The position numbers were made by a program, and so were the translations under genes. Shown in pieces: positions 1 to 6,610 of a stretch of DNA of 6,873 bases. This stretch comes from JAENVT01 sp040006755 (lineage in GTDB: Bacteria > Actinomycetota > Acidimicrobiia > Acidimicrobiales > Ilumatobacteraceae). The stretch is taken from NCBI GenBank assembly GCA_040006755.1, contig JBDTWJ010000175.1, positions 1 to 6,873 on the forward strand. Reading direction: 5' to 3'. Numbering within the stretch: position 1 is the stretch's first letter; each line of letters opens with the position of its first letter. The notes under the pieces are model-generated. The model was not told the DNA's origin, made no database searches, and saw only the letters and a program-made list of their open reading frames with translations.

Positions 1-6
1 TTGCAA

Positions 7-20
7 GGTCCGGCCGGACC
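7..20. repeat. perfect 14-base palindrome
   Basis: GGTCCGGCCGGACC is its own reverse complement. As RNA it could form a 5-base-pair stem with a GGCC loop, but no T-run follows on the plus strand. It may be the end of a gene to the left or a protein-binding site next to the attachment region. The sequence alone does not decide. Confidence 0.4.
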
Positions 21-39
21 CCAGGTCACACGCACTGAG

Positions 40-65
40 CAACACAGGACAACACCTGACAACAC
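40..65. repeat. three CAACAC direct repeats at 10-base spacing
   Basis: CAACAC occurs at 40-45, 50-55 and 60-65, exactly one helical turn apart, with spacers AGGA and CTGA. The array ends about 34 bases before the tRNA-Pro fragment, on its element-proximal side. Short phased direct repeats beside an att core are typical of arm-type integrase or accessory factor sites, so I read it that way. No integrase gene is visible in the window to confirm it. Confidence 0.5.
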
Positions 66-66
66 C

Positions 67-94
67 AAAAAATACCCTCTGAACAGGGTCTTTT
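67..94. terminator. short A/T-flanked hairpin, possible bidirectional terminator
   Basis: ACCCT (74-78) pairs with AGGGT (85-89) around a six-base loop. It is preceded by A-rich DNA (67-72) and followed by CTTTT (90-94), so it could act as a weak factor-independent terminator in either direction. It sits just left of the tRNA-Pro fragment and could equally be part of the recombinase core region. The stem is only five base pairs. Confidence 0.3.
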
Positions 95-98
95 CAGA

Positions 99-140
99 TT
101 TGGGAGCAGGGGGTCGGGAGTTCGAGTCTCCCCATCCCGA
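99..140 (+). pseudogene. tRNA-Pro(TGG) 3' fragment, probable attachment site core
   Basis: This is the 3' part of a tRNA. The loop TTTGGGA (99-105) carries anticodon TGG. It is followed by GCAGG, the 3' strand of the anticodon stem (106-110), a variable loop (111-115), a perfect T arm GGGAG-TTCGAGT-CTCCC (116-132), the acceptor strand CATCCCG (133-139) and discriminator A (140). CATCCCG plus A fits tRNA-Pro, which usually starts with CGGG. The expected 5' half is missing: upstream of the loop is TCAGA instead of CCTGC, and there is no D arm or CGGG start. A T-run (145-149) follows, as at the end of a tRNA transcript. Tyrosine recombinases often integrate in tRNA genes with crossover near the anticodon loop, leaving one whole tRNA and one 3' copy. 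I infer that this is the 3' copy and that the element lies to the left. The reading frames crossing it in both directions are spurious. Confidence 0.7.
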
Positions 141-291
141 CGGATTTTTCTGGGCAATACGATTCCAGCAATCGATGTCTGGACAGGTTGATCTAGTCGC
201 CCGCTTGACCACGGAAGCCATCGCGGCTCGGCGACGACGAGTGTCTGACCCCGACGGGTCCGACAGGCGAGCGCATTGCAAAGTTCTAGGT

Positions 292-316
292 GCGTTTGCG
301 TTACGAAACGCTTTGT
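292..316. promoter_or_regulatory. candidate LacI-family operator upstream of the sugar operon
   Basis: Two overlapping symmetric elements are visible. GCGTTT (292-297) and AAACGC (306-311) form an inverted repeat around an eight-base centre. ACGAAACGCTTTGT (303-316) is an imperfect palindrome centred on CG with the AA.CG.TT core of many LacI-family operators. An AGGAGG (318-323) follows at once. The only nearby operon is the phosphorylase pair starting at 433, and actinobacterial sugar-use operons are often under LacI-type control. No regulator gene is present in the window, and I see no strong -35/-10 pair. Confidence 0.3.
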
Positions 317-432
317 TAGGAGGCATGTGTTGGTGTGTCGACGACGAATGGGCGGCTGGCTGGCCGCTCGCCCTCCCGTCTGCAAGGGGTTCTGCAACTG
401 GCCAACTGGCCGGTGACGCTTACGATGCTGTC

Positions 433-1140
433 GTGAGCGAACGTGGAATCGTCGACTGGGCATCGTTCGGAGCGGTGCTGTTCGATCTCGATGGCGTCGT
501 CACACCCACAGCCGAGATCCACGAGCGGGCGTGGGCAGAGCTGTTTGCGAGGTGGGGCTTCGACGGCACCGACTATTTGACGTACGTCGACGGCAGGCCG
601 CGCTACGCGGGGGTGCAAGCGTTCCTCGCCTCCCGCCACGTCGAGCTCCCTTGGGGAGATCCTTCCGATCCGCCGGGCGATGGCACGATCTGTGCGCTGG
701 GCAACCGCAAGGACGAGACGTTCAACGCCGTGCTCGCCCGGGAGGGCATCGCGCCGTACCCGGGAACGCTGCGGGTGATGGATGTGCTCGACAGCGCCGG
801 CGTTCCGAGCGCGATCGTGTCGTCGTCGAAGAACGCGGGCACGGTGCTGCGAGCGGCCGGCATCGCCGATCGCTTCGTCACGGTCGTCGACGGCCGTGTG
901 GCCATCGAGCAGCATCTGCGGGGAAAGCCCGACCCGGCGACGTTCGTGTACGCCGCCGAGCACCTCGGCGTCACATCGGCCCAGGCGGCTGTCGTCGAGG
1001 ATGCCAGCTCCGGCGTTGCCGCCGGACGCGCCGGCGACTTCTTGCTCGTGGTCGGCGTGGATCGCGGCGGTAACCGCGCTGCTCTGGTCGCCGCGGGCGC
1101 CGACGTCGTCGTCGACGACCTCGACGAGACGGTCCGATGA
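433..1140 (+). CDS. beta-phosphoglucomutase, HAD superfamily (235 aa)
   Basis: It should convert beta-glucose 1-phosphate to glucose 6-phosphate in the cytoplasm, via a phospho-aspartate and a beta-glucose 1,6-bisphosphate intermediate. HAD motif I is FDLDGV with nucleophile D18 and acid/base D20. Motif II is SSSKN with S130, motif III is K165 in GKPDP, and motif IV is E189-D190 in VVEDASSG. The cap domain (about 27-115) carries DGRPRY and LGNRKDETF, typical of the actinobacterial enzyme that partners a GH65 phosphorylase. Length is normal for the family. I chose GTG at 433 because homology-like sequence starts there (DWASFGAVLFDLDG). An in-frame ATG at 325 would add 36 unfamiliar residues and sits only one base after AGGAGG. 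Upstream of 433 no strong ribosome site is seen, so the start is uncertain. The stop overlaps the next start as ATGA, which suggests translational coupling. Another HAD sugar-phosphatase activity is possible, but the neighbour argues against it. Confidence 0.9.
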   Translation: MSERGIVDWASFGAVLFDLDGVVTPTAEIHERAWAELFARWGFDGTDYLTYVDGRPRYAGVQAFLASRHVELPWGDPSDPPGDGTICALGNRKDETFNAVLAREGIAPYPGTLRVMDVLDSAGVPSAIVSSSKNAGTVLRAAGIADRFVTVVDGRVAIEQHLRGKPDPATFVYAAEHLGVTSAQAAVVEDASSGVAAGRAGDFLLVVGVDRGGNRAALVAAGADVVVDDLDETVR

Positions 1141-3548
1141 CGCGCAAGCGCAGCACGATCACGATCGACGTCGAGCGGTTCCCTGTCGACGCCTGGCGGC
1201 TGGTGGAGACCGGGACCGGTGACGACGACGGAGGCCTGACCGGCACGCTGTTCGCGATCGGTAACGGCTACCTCGGCTTGCGCGCCGACTGGGCGCCCGA
1301 TCCGGAATCGGCGGGAACGTTCGTCAATGGCTTCCACGAGACGTTCCCGATCGTCCATGCCGAGCAAGCGTTCGCGTTGGCCCGTACTGGTCAGTCGATG
1401 CTCCACGCACCCGAAGCAAAGTCGATCGAGGTCGCGGTCGGCGAGGAAGTCTTGCGCCTGGCGCCGGATCACCCCGAGCGGTCGCACGTGACGGACTTCC
1501 GGCGCGAGATCGACTTCCGCACCGGGGTGCTGCGCTCCGAGATGACTTGGCACTGCCGAGCCGGCGGAAAGGTGCGTGTCGTCTCGCGGCGGCTGGTCAG
1601 CATGGAGCACCGGCACCTGGCGGTACTGCGCTTGTCGCTCGAACTGCTCGATGCACCGGCAGCGGTCAGGATCACCTCCCAGCTCGTGAACGCTCAAGAC
1701 GTCACCATCGGTAACGCCGGGCGGGAGAAGGCCGACCCTCGCGGTGGGCGCACGTTCGATCGACGCGTCCTCGAACCGATGCTCCAGAGCCACCGCGACT
1801 CCGGCTCGCCGGGTGGAGGCACCGTCACGCTCGGCTACCGCTGCGTCGGGAGCGGAATGACGATCGCCGCGGCGTACCGTCACGTGGTCGCGGCAAACGG
1901 CGATGTTGCGTTCGATACGGAGCTCGCTGGTGATCGCGCCGCAACCACGATGTGCGTCGCCGCTGAGGCGGGCGACACGATCACGCTCACCAAGTTCGTC
2001 ACCTATCACAGCTCCAGCCAGGTCGCCGAACCATCTGGTGACGTGTCGATCGAGGAGCTCGACGGCCGCTGCGGGAGAACGCTCGATGCCGCAGAGGCGG
2101 CCGGCTGGGAAAGCGCCCTCGCCGAGCAGCAAACCTGGCTCGAACGGTTCTGGGACCGAACCGACATCGTCGTCGTGGGGGACGACGCGGCCCAGCAAGC
2201 GATCCGTTGGAACCTGTTCCAGATGGCCCAGGCCTCCGCCCAGATCGGCGGTCGCGGCATTGCCGCCAAGGCCGTCACGGCTGCCGGCTACGACGGTCAC
2301 TACTTCTGGGACACCGAGGTCTACATGGTGCCGCTGCTTGCGTACACCAACCCCGATGCCGCCCGCGATCTGCTGCACTTCCGCCACCGCACCCTTCCCA
2401 CTGCCCGCCAACGAGCGATCGAGATGTCGCAGCGCGGGGCGTTGTACCCTTGGCGGACGATCAACGGCGAGGAAGCATCGGCGTACTACCCAGCCGGGAC
2501 CGCCCAGTACCACATCGATGCCGATGTCGCCCACGCGATCGACCGGTACGTCACGGCGACCGGCGACACGGAATTCCTTCGCGCCCATGGCGCGGAGATC
2601 CTTGTCGAGCTGGCACGGCTGTTCGCCGACCTCGGGTTCTATGACCATGCCGCTCCACCCATGTTCCACATCCACGGAGTGACGGGACCGGACGAGTACA
2701 CCGCGGTCGTCGACGACAACCTCTACACCAACGTGATGGCCCGCTTCACGCTGCGGCTCGCGGCCGACGTCGTCACCAGTCTCCGATCCGAGGAGCCCGA
2801 CGCTCACCGCTCGCTCGTCACTGCCACCGATCTCGCCGACGACGAGGTCATCCAGTGGGCGCGAGCAGCCGACTCGATGTGCGTGCTGTATGACGCCGAA
2901 CTCGGCATCAATCCTCAGGATGACGCCTTCCTCGACCACGAGTCTTGGGACTGGGCGGGCACACCCGCTGACAAGTACCCGCTGCTGCTCAATTTCCACC
3001 CGCTCGTGATCTACCGTCACCAAGTCCTCAAGCAGGCCGACGTGGTGCTGGCGATGTTCCTGCGCGGCGATGAATTCGCGCCCGACGTGCAACGCCGCAA
3101 CTTCGACTACTACGACCCGATCACCACCGGTGATTCGTCATTGTCGGCCTGCGTGCAGTCGATCATGGCTGCCGAAGTGGGTCACGCTGAACTGGCGATG
3201 TACTACTTCCGGGAGTCCTTGTTCCTCGACATCGCCAACACCCACGGCAACACGGTCGACGGCGCCCACATCGCCAACGTGGGCGGGGTGTGGGCGTGCC
3301 TGGTGCACGGCTTCGCCGGCGTGCGCGACTCGGGGAGCCACGTTCGAGTCGCGCCGCGCCTCCCGTCCGGCTGGGAGGCAATGCGCTTCCGCCTGCACCG
3401 GCGCGGCGGCGACATCGAAATCGCGGTCGATCCCACCGGCGCCACGATCAGCGTCGAATCCGGCGAGGCGGTGCCCATCCTCGCCCACGGAGTGATCACC
3501 AACGTCGCCCCGGGCAGCTCGCTGCGGGTCATCGGCAGCGCGGCCTGA
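1137..3548 (+). CDS. GH65 alpha-glucoside phosphorylase (trehalose/kojibiose/maltose phosphorylase family), 803 aa
   Basis: Family GH65 inverting phosphorylases cleave alpha-linked glucose disaccharides with phosphate, giving beta-glucose 1-phosphate plus glucose. The neighbouring mutase uses that product. Three parts can be seen: an N-terminal beta-sandwich (about 10-290, with GTLFAIGNGYLGLRAD near the start), an (alpha/alpha)6 barrel (about 340-720), and a small C-terminal beta domain (about 730-800). Barrel landmarks are GHYFWDTE (387-394), GPDEY with the expected general acid E520, KQADVVLAMFL, TTGDSSLS (663-670) and HGNTVDGAHIANVGGVW (from H703). No signal peptide or membrane segment is visible, so it is cytoplasmic. 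ATG at 1137 overlaps the mutase stop. The substrate cannot be read from the sequence: trehalose, maltose and kojibiose are all possible. The phosphate-loop position that I recall as His in characterised maltose phosphorylases (HxSSLS) is Gly665 here. Organisation and motifs recall M. tuberculosis Rv3401. Confidence 0.92.
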   Translation: MTRKRSTITIDVERFPVDAWRLVETGTGDDDGGLTGTLFAIGNGYLGLRADWAPDPESAGTFVNGFHETFPIVHAEQAFALARTGQSMLHAPEAKSIEVAVGEEVLRLAPDHPERSHVTDFRREIDFRTGVLRSEMTWHCRAGGKVRVVSRRLVSMEHRHLAVLRLSLELLDAPAAVRITSQLVNAQDVTIGNAGREKADPRGGRTFDRRVLEPMLQSHRDSGSPGGGTVTLGYRCVGSGMTIAAAYRHVVAANGDVAFDTELAGDRAATTMCVAAEAGDTITLTKFVTYHSSSQVAEPSGDVSIEELDGRCGRTLDAAEAAGWESALAEQQTWLERFWDRTDIVVVGDDAAQQAIRWNLFQMAQASAQIGGRGIAAKAVTAAGYDGHYFWDTEVYMVPLLAYTNPDAARDLLHFRHRTLPTARQRAIEMSQRGALYPWRTINGEEASAYYPAGTAQYHIDADVAHAIDRYVTATGDTEFLRAHGAEILVELARLFADLGFYDHAAPPMFHIHGVTGPDEYTAVVDDNLYTNVMARFTLRLAADVVTSLRSEEPDAHRSLVTATDLADDEVIQWARAADSMCVLYDAELGINPQDDAFLDHESWDWAGTPADKYPLLLNFHPLVIYRHQVLKQADVVLAMFLRGDEFAPDVQRRNFDYYDPITTGDSSLSACVQSIMAAEVGHAELAMYYFRESLFLDIANTHGNTVDGAHIANVGGVWACLVHGFAGVRDSGSHVRVAPRLPSGWEAMRFRLHRRGGDIEIAVDPTGATISVESGEAVPILAHGVITNVAPGSSLRVIGSAA

Positions 3549-3695
3549 ACAGCTACGCACACGATACGGAAGTGGCCGCCCACGGAGTGGCCTCGAGCCT
3601 CGCGACGTGCACGGATGCTTGTTCCACCCCTGCCGCGTGCCACAGCCAGCAGGCCCGCCGAGGGTGCGGGTAGCGCTGGGTCTGAGCTCGATCGG
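3549..3695. other. convergent intergenic gap, no clear terminator
   Basis: This gap separates the plus-strand sugar operon from the end of the minus-strand Rieske gene. Both transcription units run into it, so termination is expected here. I see only weak pairings, such as CCAC-GGA-GTGG, and no stem followed by a T-run on either strand. Short open frames crossing it have no recognisable content. Confidence 0.5.
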
Positions 3696-4709
3696 CTAGT
3701 CGAGCGGGCCAACGGCCTCGCGCACCAACTCGTGGAAGACCTTGATGCCCTCTTCCCATTTCGGGCTGAGGAAACCGACGTCGTACTTGCCGGCGGAGAG
3801 GTTGCGCTGCACGTGTTCGCAGACACGCGCATCCTCGTCTGCAACCTGCTCGCTGAACTTGATGATCGCCTCGACATCGTGCTCGGTGTCGTCGGCGAAG
3901 AAGTATTCAAAGATGAGATCGCTGTGCGTGTGACCACGCGGTAGCCAACGCTCGACCGCGAATCCGCCGGGAAAGACGTCGAACGCGAACGTCGGCCAGA
4001 ACCAGCCGAACACTCCGAACGTCGACTCGTCGCGCGGCGGCATCTCGTGGATGTTCCAGCGACGATCACCTTTGATGAGCACCTTGTAGTTCAACGCGTC
4101 GGCATCGCGACTCATGGCCGGATGCACAGTGGGAAGGTGGTAACCCTCCATGAAGTTGTCGCCGTACGTCTTCCAGTTACATGCGACGGTGCGAACACTG
4201 CGGCTGTGGAAGCGGAACGATTCCAGGGGTACGTCGGCCACTTCGTCCGGGAACGCGCCGAGCCATTCGTGCAGAGGCGGCGTGTCGAGATCGAGGCATA
4301 CGAAGACCATGCCGCGCCACGAATCGACTTGGATGGGCGTGAGGTCCATGTCGACGTCGGCCGGCAGGTCGGCACCGAAGTCGCGGGCGTTGAGTAGCTT
4401 GCCGGTGTCGCGGAACGCCCACCCGTGATAACGACAGACCATGTTGGCCTGGTGACCCTCGCCGTCCCACACGATGGGGCCAGCGCGATGCGGGCACAGG
4501 TTGTAGAACCCGACGAGCTTGCCGTTGTCGTTGCGGCGGATGAAGATCGGCCAGCCTGCGAGGTTCTCGGCGACGTAATCGCCGGTGCGTCGCAGTTGGT
4601 GTTCGTAGGCGATATGCACCCACGCTGATCCGAAGATGGGCCACCGCTCTCGCTCGAATATTCTCGGGTCGGTATACCACCGCGCCGGCAGGGTCTGCAC
4701 CAATTCCAC
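3696..4709 (-). CDS. Rieske non-haem iron oxygenase, alpha (catalytic) subunit (337 aa)
   Basis: It hydroxylates or demethylates an organic substrate using O2 and electrons delivered through a Rieske cluster. The N-terminal Rieske domain (about 28-140) has the [2Fe-2S] ligands C72 and H74 in LCPHRAG and C92 and H95 in CRYHGW. The catalytic domain has NWKTYGDNFMEGYHLPTVHP: D184 is the likely bridging Asp, and H191 and H196 are iron ligands. D293 in the motif EDARVCEHVQRNL is the likely carboxylate ligand. Length is slightly short for the class but all key residues are present. The open frame continues upstream to 4841, but that part overlaps the SPFH gene and is Cys/Arg-rich shadow sequence. 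GTG at 4709 is the first start after the SPFH stop (10-base gap), and GTG at 4700 is an alternative; neither has a strong ribosome site. No ferredoxin or reductase gene lies in the window. The substrate is unknown: an aromatic, or a betaine-type N-methyl compound, would both fit. Confidence 0.9.
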   Translation of the reverse strand: MELVQTLPARWYTDPRIFERERWPIFGSAWVHIAYEHQLRRTGDYVAENLAGWPIFIRRNDNGKLVGFYNLCPHRAGPIVWDGEGHQANMVCRYHGWAFRDTGKLLNARDFGADLPADVDMDLTPIQVDSWRGMVFVCLDLDTPPLHEWLGAFPDEVADVPLESFRFHSRSVRTVACNWKTYGDNFMEGYHLPTVHPAMSRDADALNYKVLIKGDRRWNIHEMPPRDESTFGVFGWFWPTFAFDVFPGGFAVERWLPRGHTHSDLIFEYFFADDTEHDVEAIIKFSEQVADEDARVCEHVQRNLSAGKYDVGFLSPKWEEGIKVFHELVREAVGPLD

Positions 4710-4719
4710 TGGCAGCAGC

Positions 4720-5673
4720 CTACTCGCCAGGTGGCCTTGGGCGGGCCTGCACCTGCAGTTGCTGCATCGCCATGAGGTCACGCATCTGTTCCTGCATCCC
4801 TGCTGGCGAGCCATCGAGGAACAGCACGTTGCCCTTGCCATTCTCGGCCATGTGGCGGATCGACTCGGTCCACATCGAGAACAGGATCAGCGACGAGTCG
4901 ACGCTGTTGTCCTCGAGTTCGCGGGCTGCCTGCGCCAGTCCACGGGCGACTTCCTCGCGGAACAACGCGACACCCTGACCGCGAAGCTGGGCCGCAGTGC
5001 GTTCGGCCTCCGCCTCGATTCGCACGGCTGTACCAACTGCTTCCGCTTCCTTGGTCTTGCGGATCAACAACGCGTCGCCCTCGTTGGTGGCAGCGGCCTT
5101 CAGGTTGTTCGACGCAACGACTTGCGCCATCGAGGTGGTGATGGCTTGATCGAACGTGATGTCGTTCAATTGCAGGTCGATCACGTGGAATCCCCACGTC
5201 TCGACGGTGGTGTCGAGGTTCTCCTTGACCTCTTTCACGATCTCGCCGCGCAACCCAAGGATCTCTGCCTGCTTCATCGATGCGACGAACCCGCGTGTGC
5301 TGCCTTCGACACTGCGAACGAGTGCTGTGAGGAAGTCCTTCTCGGTGACGAACTTGAAGGCCACATTCTTGATCGTCTCTTCCTGCTCGTTGAACACGCT
5401 GTAGACCATCATCGCCGTGAAGTAGACGTTCGCCTGATCCTGCGTGATGGCCTGGAACTGCAATTCCACGGCGCGGTTTTGCACGCTGATGCGTCGGTGC
5501 ACGCGCTCGACGAACGGGAGCAGCAGGTTGAGGCCAGGCCGCTTGATGCCGTGGTACTTGCCGAAGACAGTCGTGACGGCGACGTTTCCCGTGCCAACGG
5601 TCTTGATCGAGGTGAGGATCCCGATCACGAGGATCGCCCCGACGACGATGCCGATGATTTGAAGTGCGTTCAT
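4720..5673 (-). CDS. SPFH/band 7 (prohibitin/flotillin-like) membrane protein (317 aa)
   Basis: Proteins of this superfamily form membrane-anchored oligomeric scaffolds, often linked to membrane microdomains or protease control. One hydrophobic segment (about residues 4-22) follows a very short N-terminus. The SPFH domain (about 25-190) contains VTTVFGKYHGIKRPGLNLLLPF and the typical stretch NRAVELQFQAITQDQANVYF. An Ala/Glu-rich, probably coiled-coil region follows (about 195-255, with EAVGTAVRIEAEAERTAAQL and the conserved RGQGVALFREEVARGL), then NVLFLDG (282-288) and a Met/Gln-rich tail. ATG at 5673 is preceded by GAGG three bases upstream, which supports this start. It lies 41 bases after the bicupin stop and 10 bases before the Rieske start, so co-transcription is likely. 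No NfeD-type partner gene is beside it, although many SPFH genes have one. The cargo or partner is unknown; one idea is membrane placement of the neighbouring oxygenase. Confidence 0.88.
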   Translation of the reverse strand: MNALQIIGIVVGAILVIGILTSIKTVGTGNVAVTTVFGKYHGIKRPGLNLLLPFVERVHRRISVQNRAVELQFQAITQDQANVYFTAMMVYSVFNEQEETIKNVAFKFVTEKDFLTALVRSVEGSTRGFVASMKQAEILGLRGEIVKEVKENLDTTVETWGFHVIDLQLNDITFDQAITTSMAQVVASNNLKAAATNEGDALLIRKTKEAEAVGTAVRIEAEAERTAAQLRGQGVALFREEVARGLAQAARELEDNSVDSSLILFSMWTESIRHMAENGKGNVLFLDGSPAGMQEQMRDLMAMQQLQVQARPRPPGE

Positions 5674-5714
5674 GGACCTCACGCTACGCCCAGGTGGATG
5701 CGCGCGGTCGCGGC

Positions 5715-6380
5715 CTACCGCTTGATGATGCAGTACACCTTGCGGAAGGTCTCGCTGACGTCCCACCGGCCGCTGAATCCAGACGGTGTGAACAACACGG
5801 ATCCGGCCGACAAGTCGTAGCGCACCCCGTCGTCGCCGGTCATCGTTGCGGCACCCGATAGGCAGAAGAAGATCTCGTCGTAGCCATCGCGGCTCGCCGG
5901 GAAACTCCCGGGCGTCGCTTCCCACACACCGACATTGAGCCCGTTGTTGACCCACAGTTCCGCCGTCGATTCGTGTGGGTCACCCTTGATCGCATTCGCA
6001 CGCGGCACCGGTGCTCCGAGCTCCACGCTGTGTGCATTGGCGAGGTACGCCACCGGCGCAGCTTGCCCGGGACGGTTGTCGATGACATACATCTTGCGAA
6101 CGGTCTGATGCACCGTCCACGTCGAATCCCAGCGCCGTGGCGTGACCCACGCCGTGCCGGGTGCGATGTCGAACTCGCCGTCGTCGTGCGAGACGGTGAC
6201 GCGGCCCGCAACTATGCACATCGCCTCGTCGTAGTCGCCGGTCGGACCACTGAGCGTGCCCGGCTGACATTCCCAGATGCCCACCTCGACGCCGTCGTAC
6301 CCCCACTCCCACACCGACTGCGGCGGTGCCTCCTCCGGCATCGGAGCGAGAACGGCTGTGAGGATGTTCTGTGCGTACAT
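5715..6380 (-). CDS. tandem bicupin protein, cupin_3/DUF861-like (221 aa)
   Basis: Two homologous cupin domains are visible. Domain 1 (about 31-100) has VGIWECQPGTL, DYDEAMCIVAGRVTV, FDIAPGTAWVTP and VRKMYVI. Domain 2 (about 148-219) has VGVWEATPGSF, GYDEIFFCLSGAATM, YDLSAGSVLFTP and FRKVYCII. The order of elements matches block by block, showing an internal duplication. The W....pG....YDE....G and RK.Y pattern is that of the cupin_3 family, which includes ureidoglycine aminohydrolase-like proteins. The usual metal-binding HxH of cupin motif 1 is absent from both domains, so catalysis is doubtful; small-molecule binding is an alternative. I chose ATG at 6380 because the first sensible residues start there and a G-run lies just upstream. 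In-frame GTG codons at 6398 and 6413 would add up to 11 residues. It is the first gene of the probable minus-strand operon and diverges from tRNA-Gly across 83 bases. No secretion signal is seen. Function is not known. Confidence 0.83.
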   Translation of the reverse strand: MYAQNILTAVLAPMPEEAPPQSVWEWGYDGVEVGIWECQPGTLSGPTGDYDEAMCIVAGRVTVSHDDGEFDIAPGTAWVTPRRWDSTWTVHQTVRKMYVIDNRPGQAAPVAYLANAHSVELGAPVPRANAIKGDPHESTAELWVNNGLNVGVWEATPGSFPASRDGYDEIFFCLSGAATMTGDDGVRYDLSAGSVLFTPSGFSGRWDVSETFRKVYCIIKR

Positions 6381-6442
6381 GTCCCCATTGTGGCCCACCT
6401 GCCTCGCGGGCACCTACCCGCTCAGGATCACACGAGTGGAGA

Positions 6443-6448
6443 TAAGCT
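6443..6448 (+). promoter_or_regulatory. possible -10 element for tRNA-Gly
   Basis: TAAGCT fits TAnnnT and lies 15 bases before the mature tRNA 5' end, leaving room for a transcript start near 6455 and a short leader. No good -35 hexamer is found 16-18 bases upstream, so this is a weak call. Confidence 0.25.
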
Positions 6449-6463
6449 CCCGACTCCGACATC

Positions 6464-6535
<72 letters not shown>

Positions 6536-6610
6536 CTGTTAGAAAAATGCCAGGATAGCCAGCATTTCATGACCTTTTGAGCCTCTGTTGACCGTCGCGA
6601 TCTGAGGGTC

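Noticed and set aside
1..432. N-terminal extension of the mutase frame back to the window edge
   Set aside because: It runs through the tRNA-Pro fragment and repeats, and its residues are unlike any HAD enzyme; the family-like sequence begins just after 433.
26..463. 145-codon minus-strand frame containing GETRTPDPLLP
   Set aside because: Such peptides come from reading the antisense of tRNA 3' ends and are frequent spurious annotations; here it is the complement of the tRNA-Pro fragment.
603..3092. 829-codon open frame on the minus strand opposite the mutase and GH65 genes
   Set aside because: It lies wholly antisense to two well-supported genes, has no recognisable domain, and long antisense frames are expected in high-GC coding DNA with G/C-rich third positions.
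3549..3695. Rho-independent terminator between the convergent operons
   Set aside because: Only 4-5 base-pair stems without a T-run on either strand could be found.
4710..4841. 44-residue N-terminal extension of the Rieske protein
   Set aside because: It overlaps the end of the SPFH gene in another frame and is Cys/Arg-rich shadow sequence; the Rieske family fold begins after 4709.
4636..5820. 394-codon plus-strand frame opposite the SPFH gene
   Set aside because: It is antisense to a gene with a clear membrane segment, SPFH domain and ribosome site; no domain is recognised in the plus-strand translation.
6380..6392. Leaderless promoter for the bicupin gene (CACAAT six bases before ATG on the minus strand)
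   Set aside because: The hexamer is a poor -10 match and no -35 is found at the right distance.
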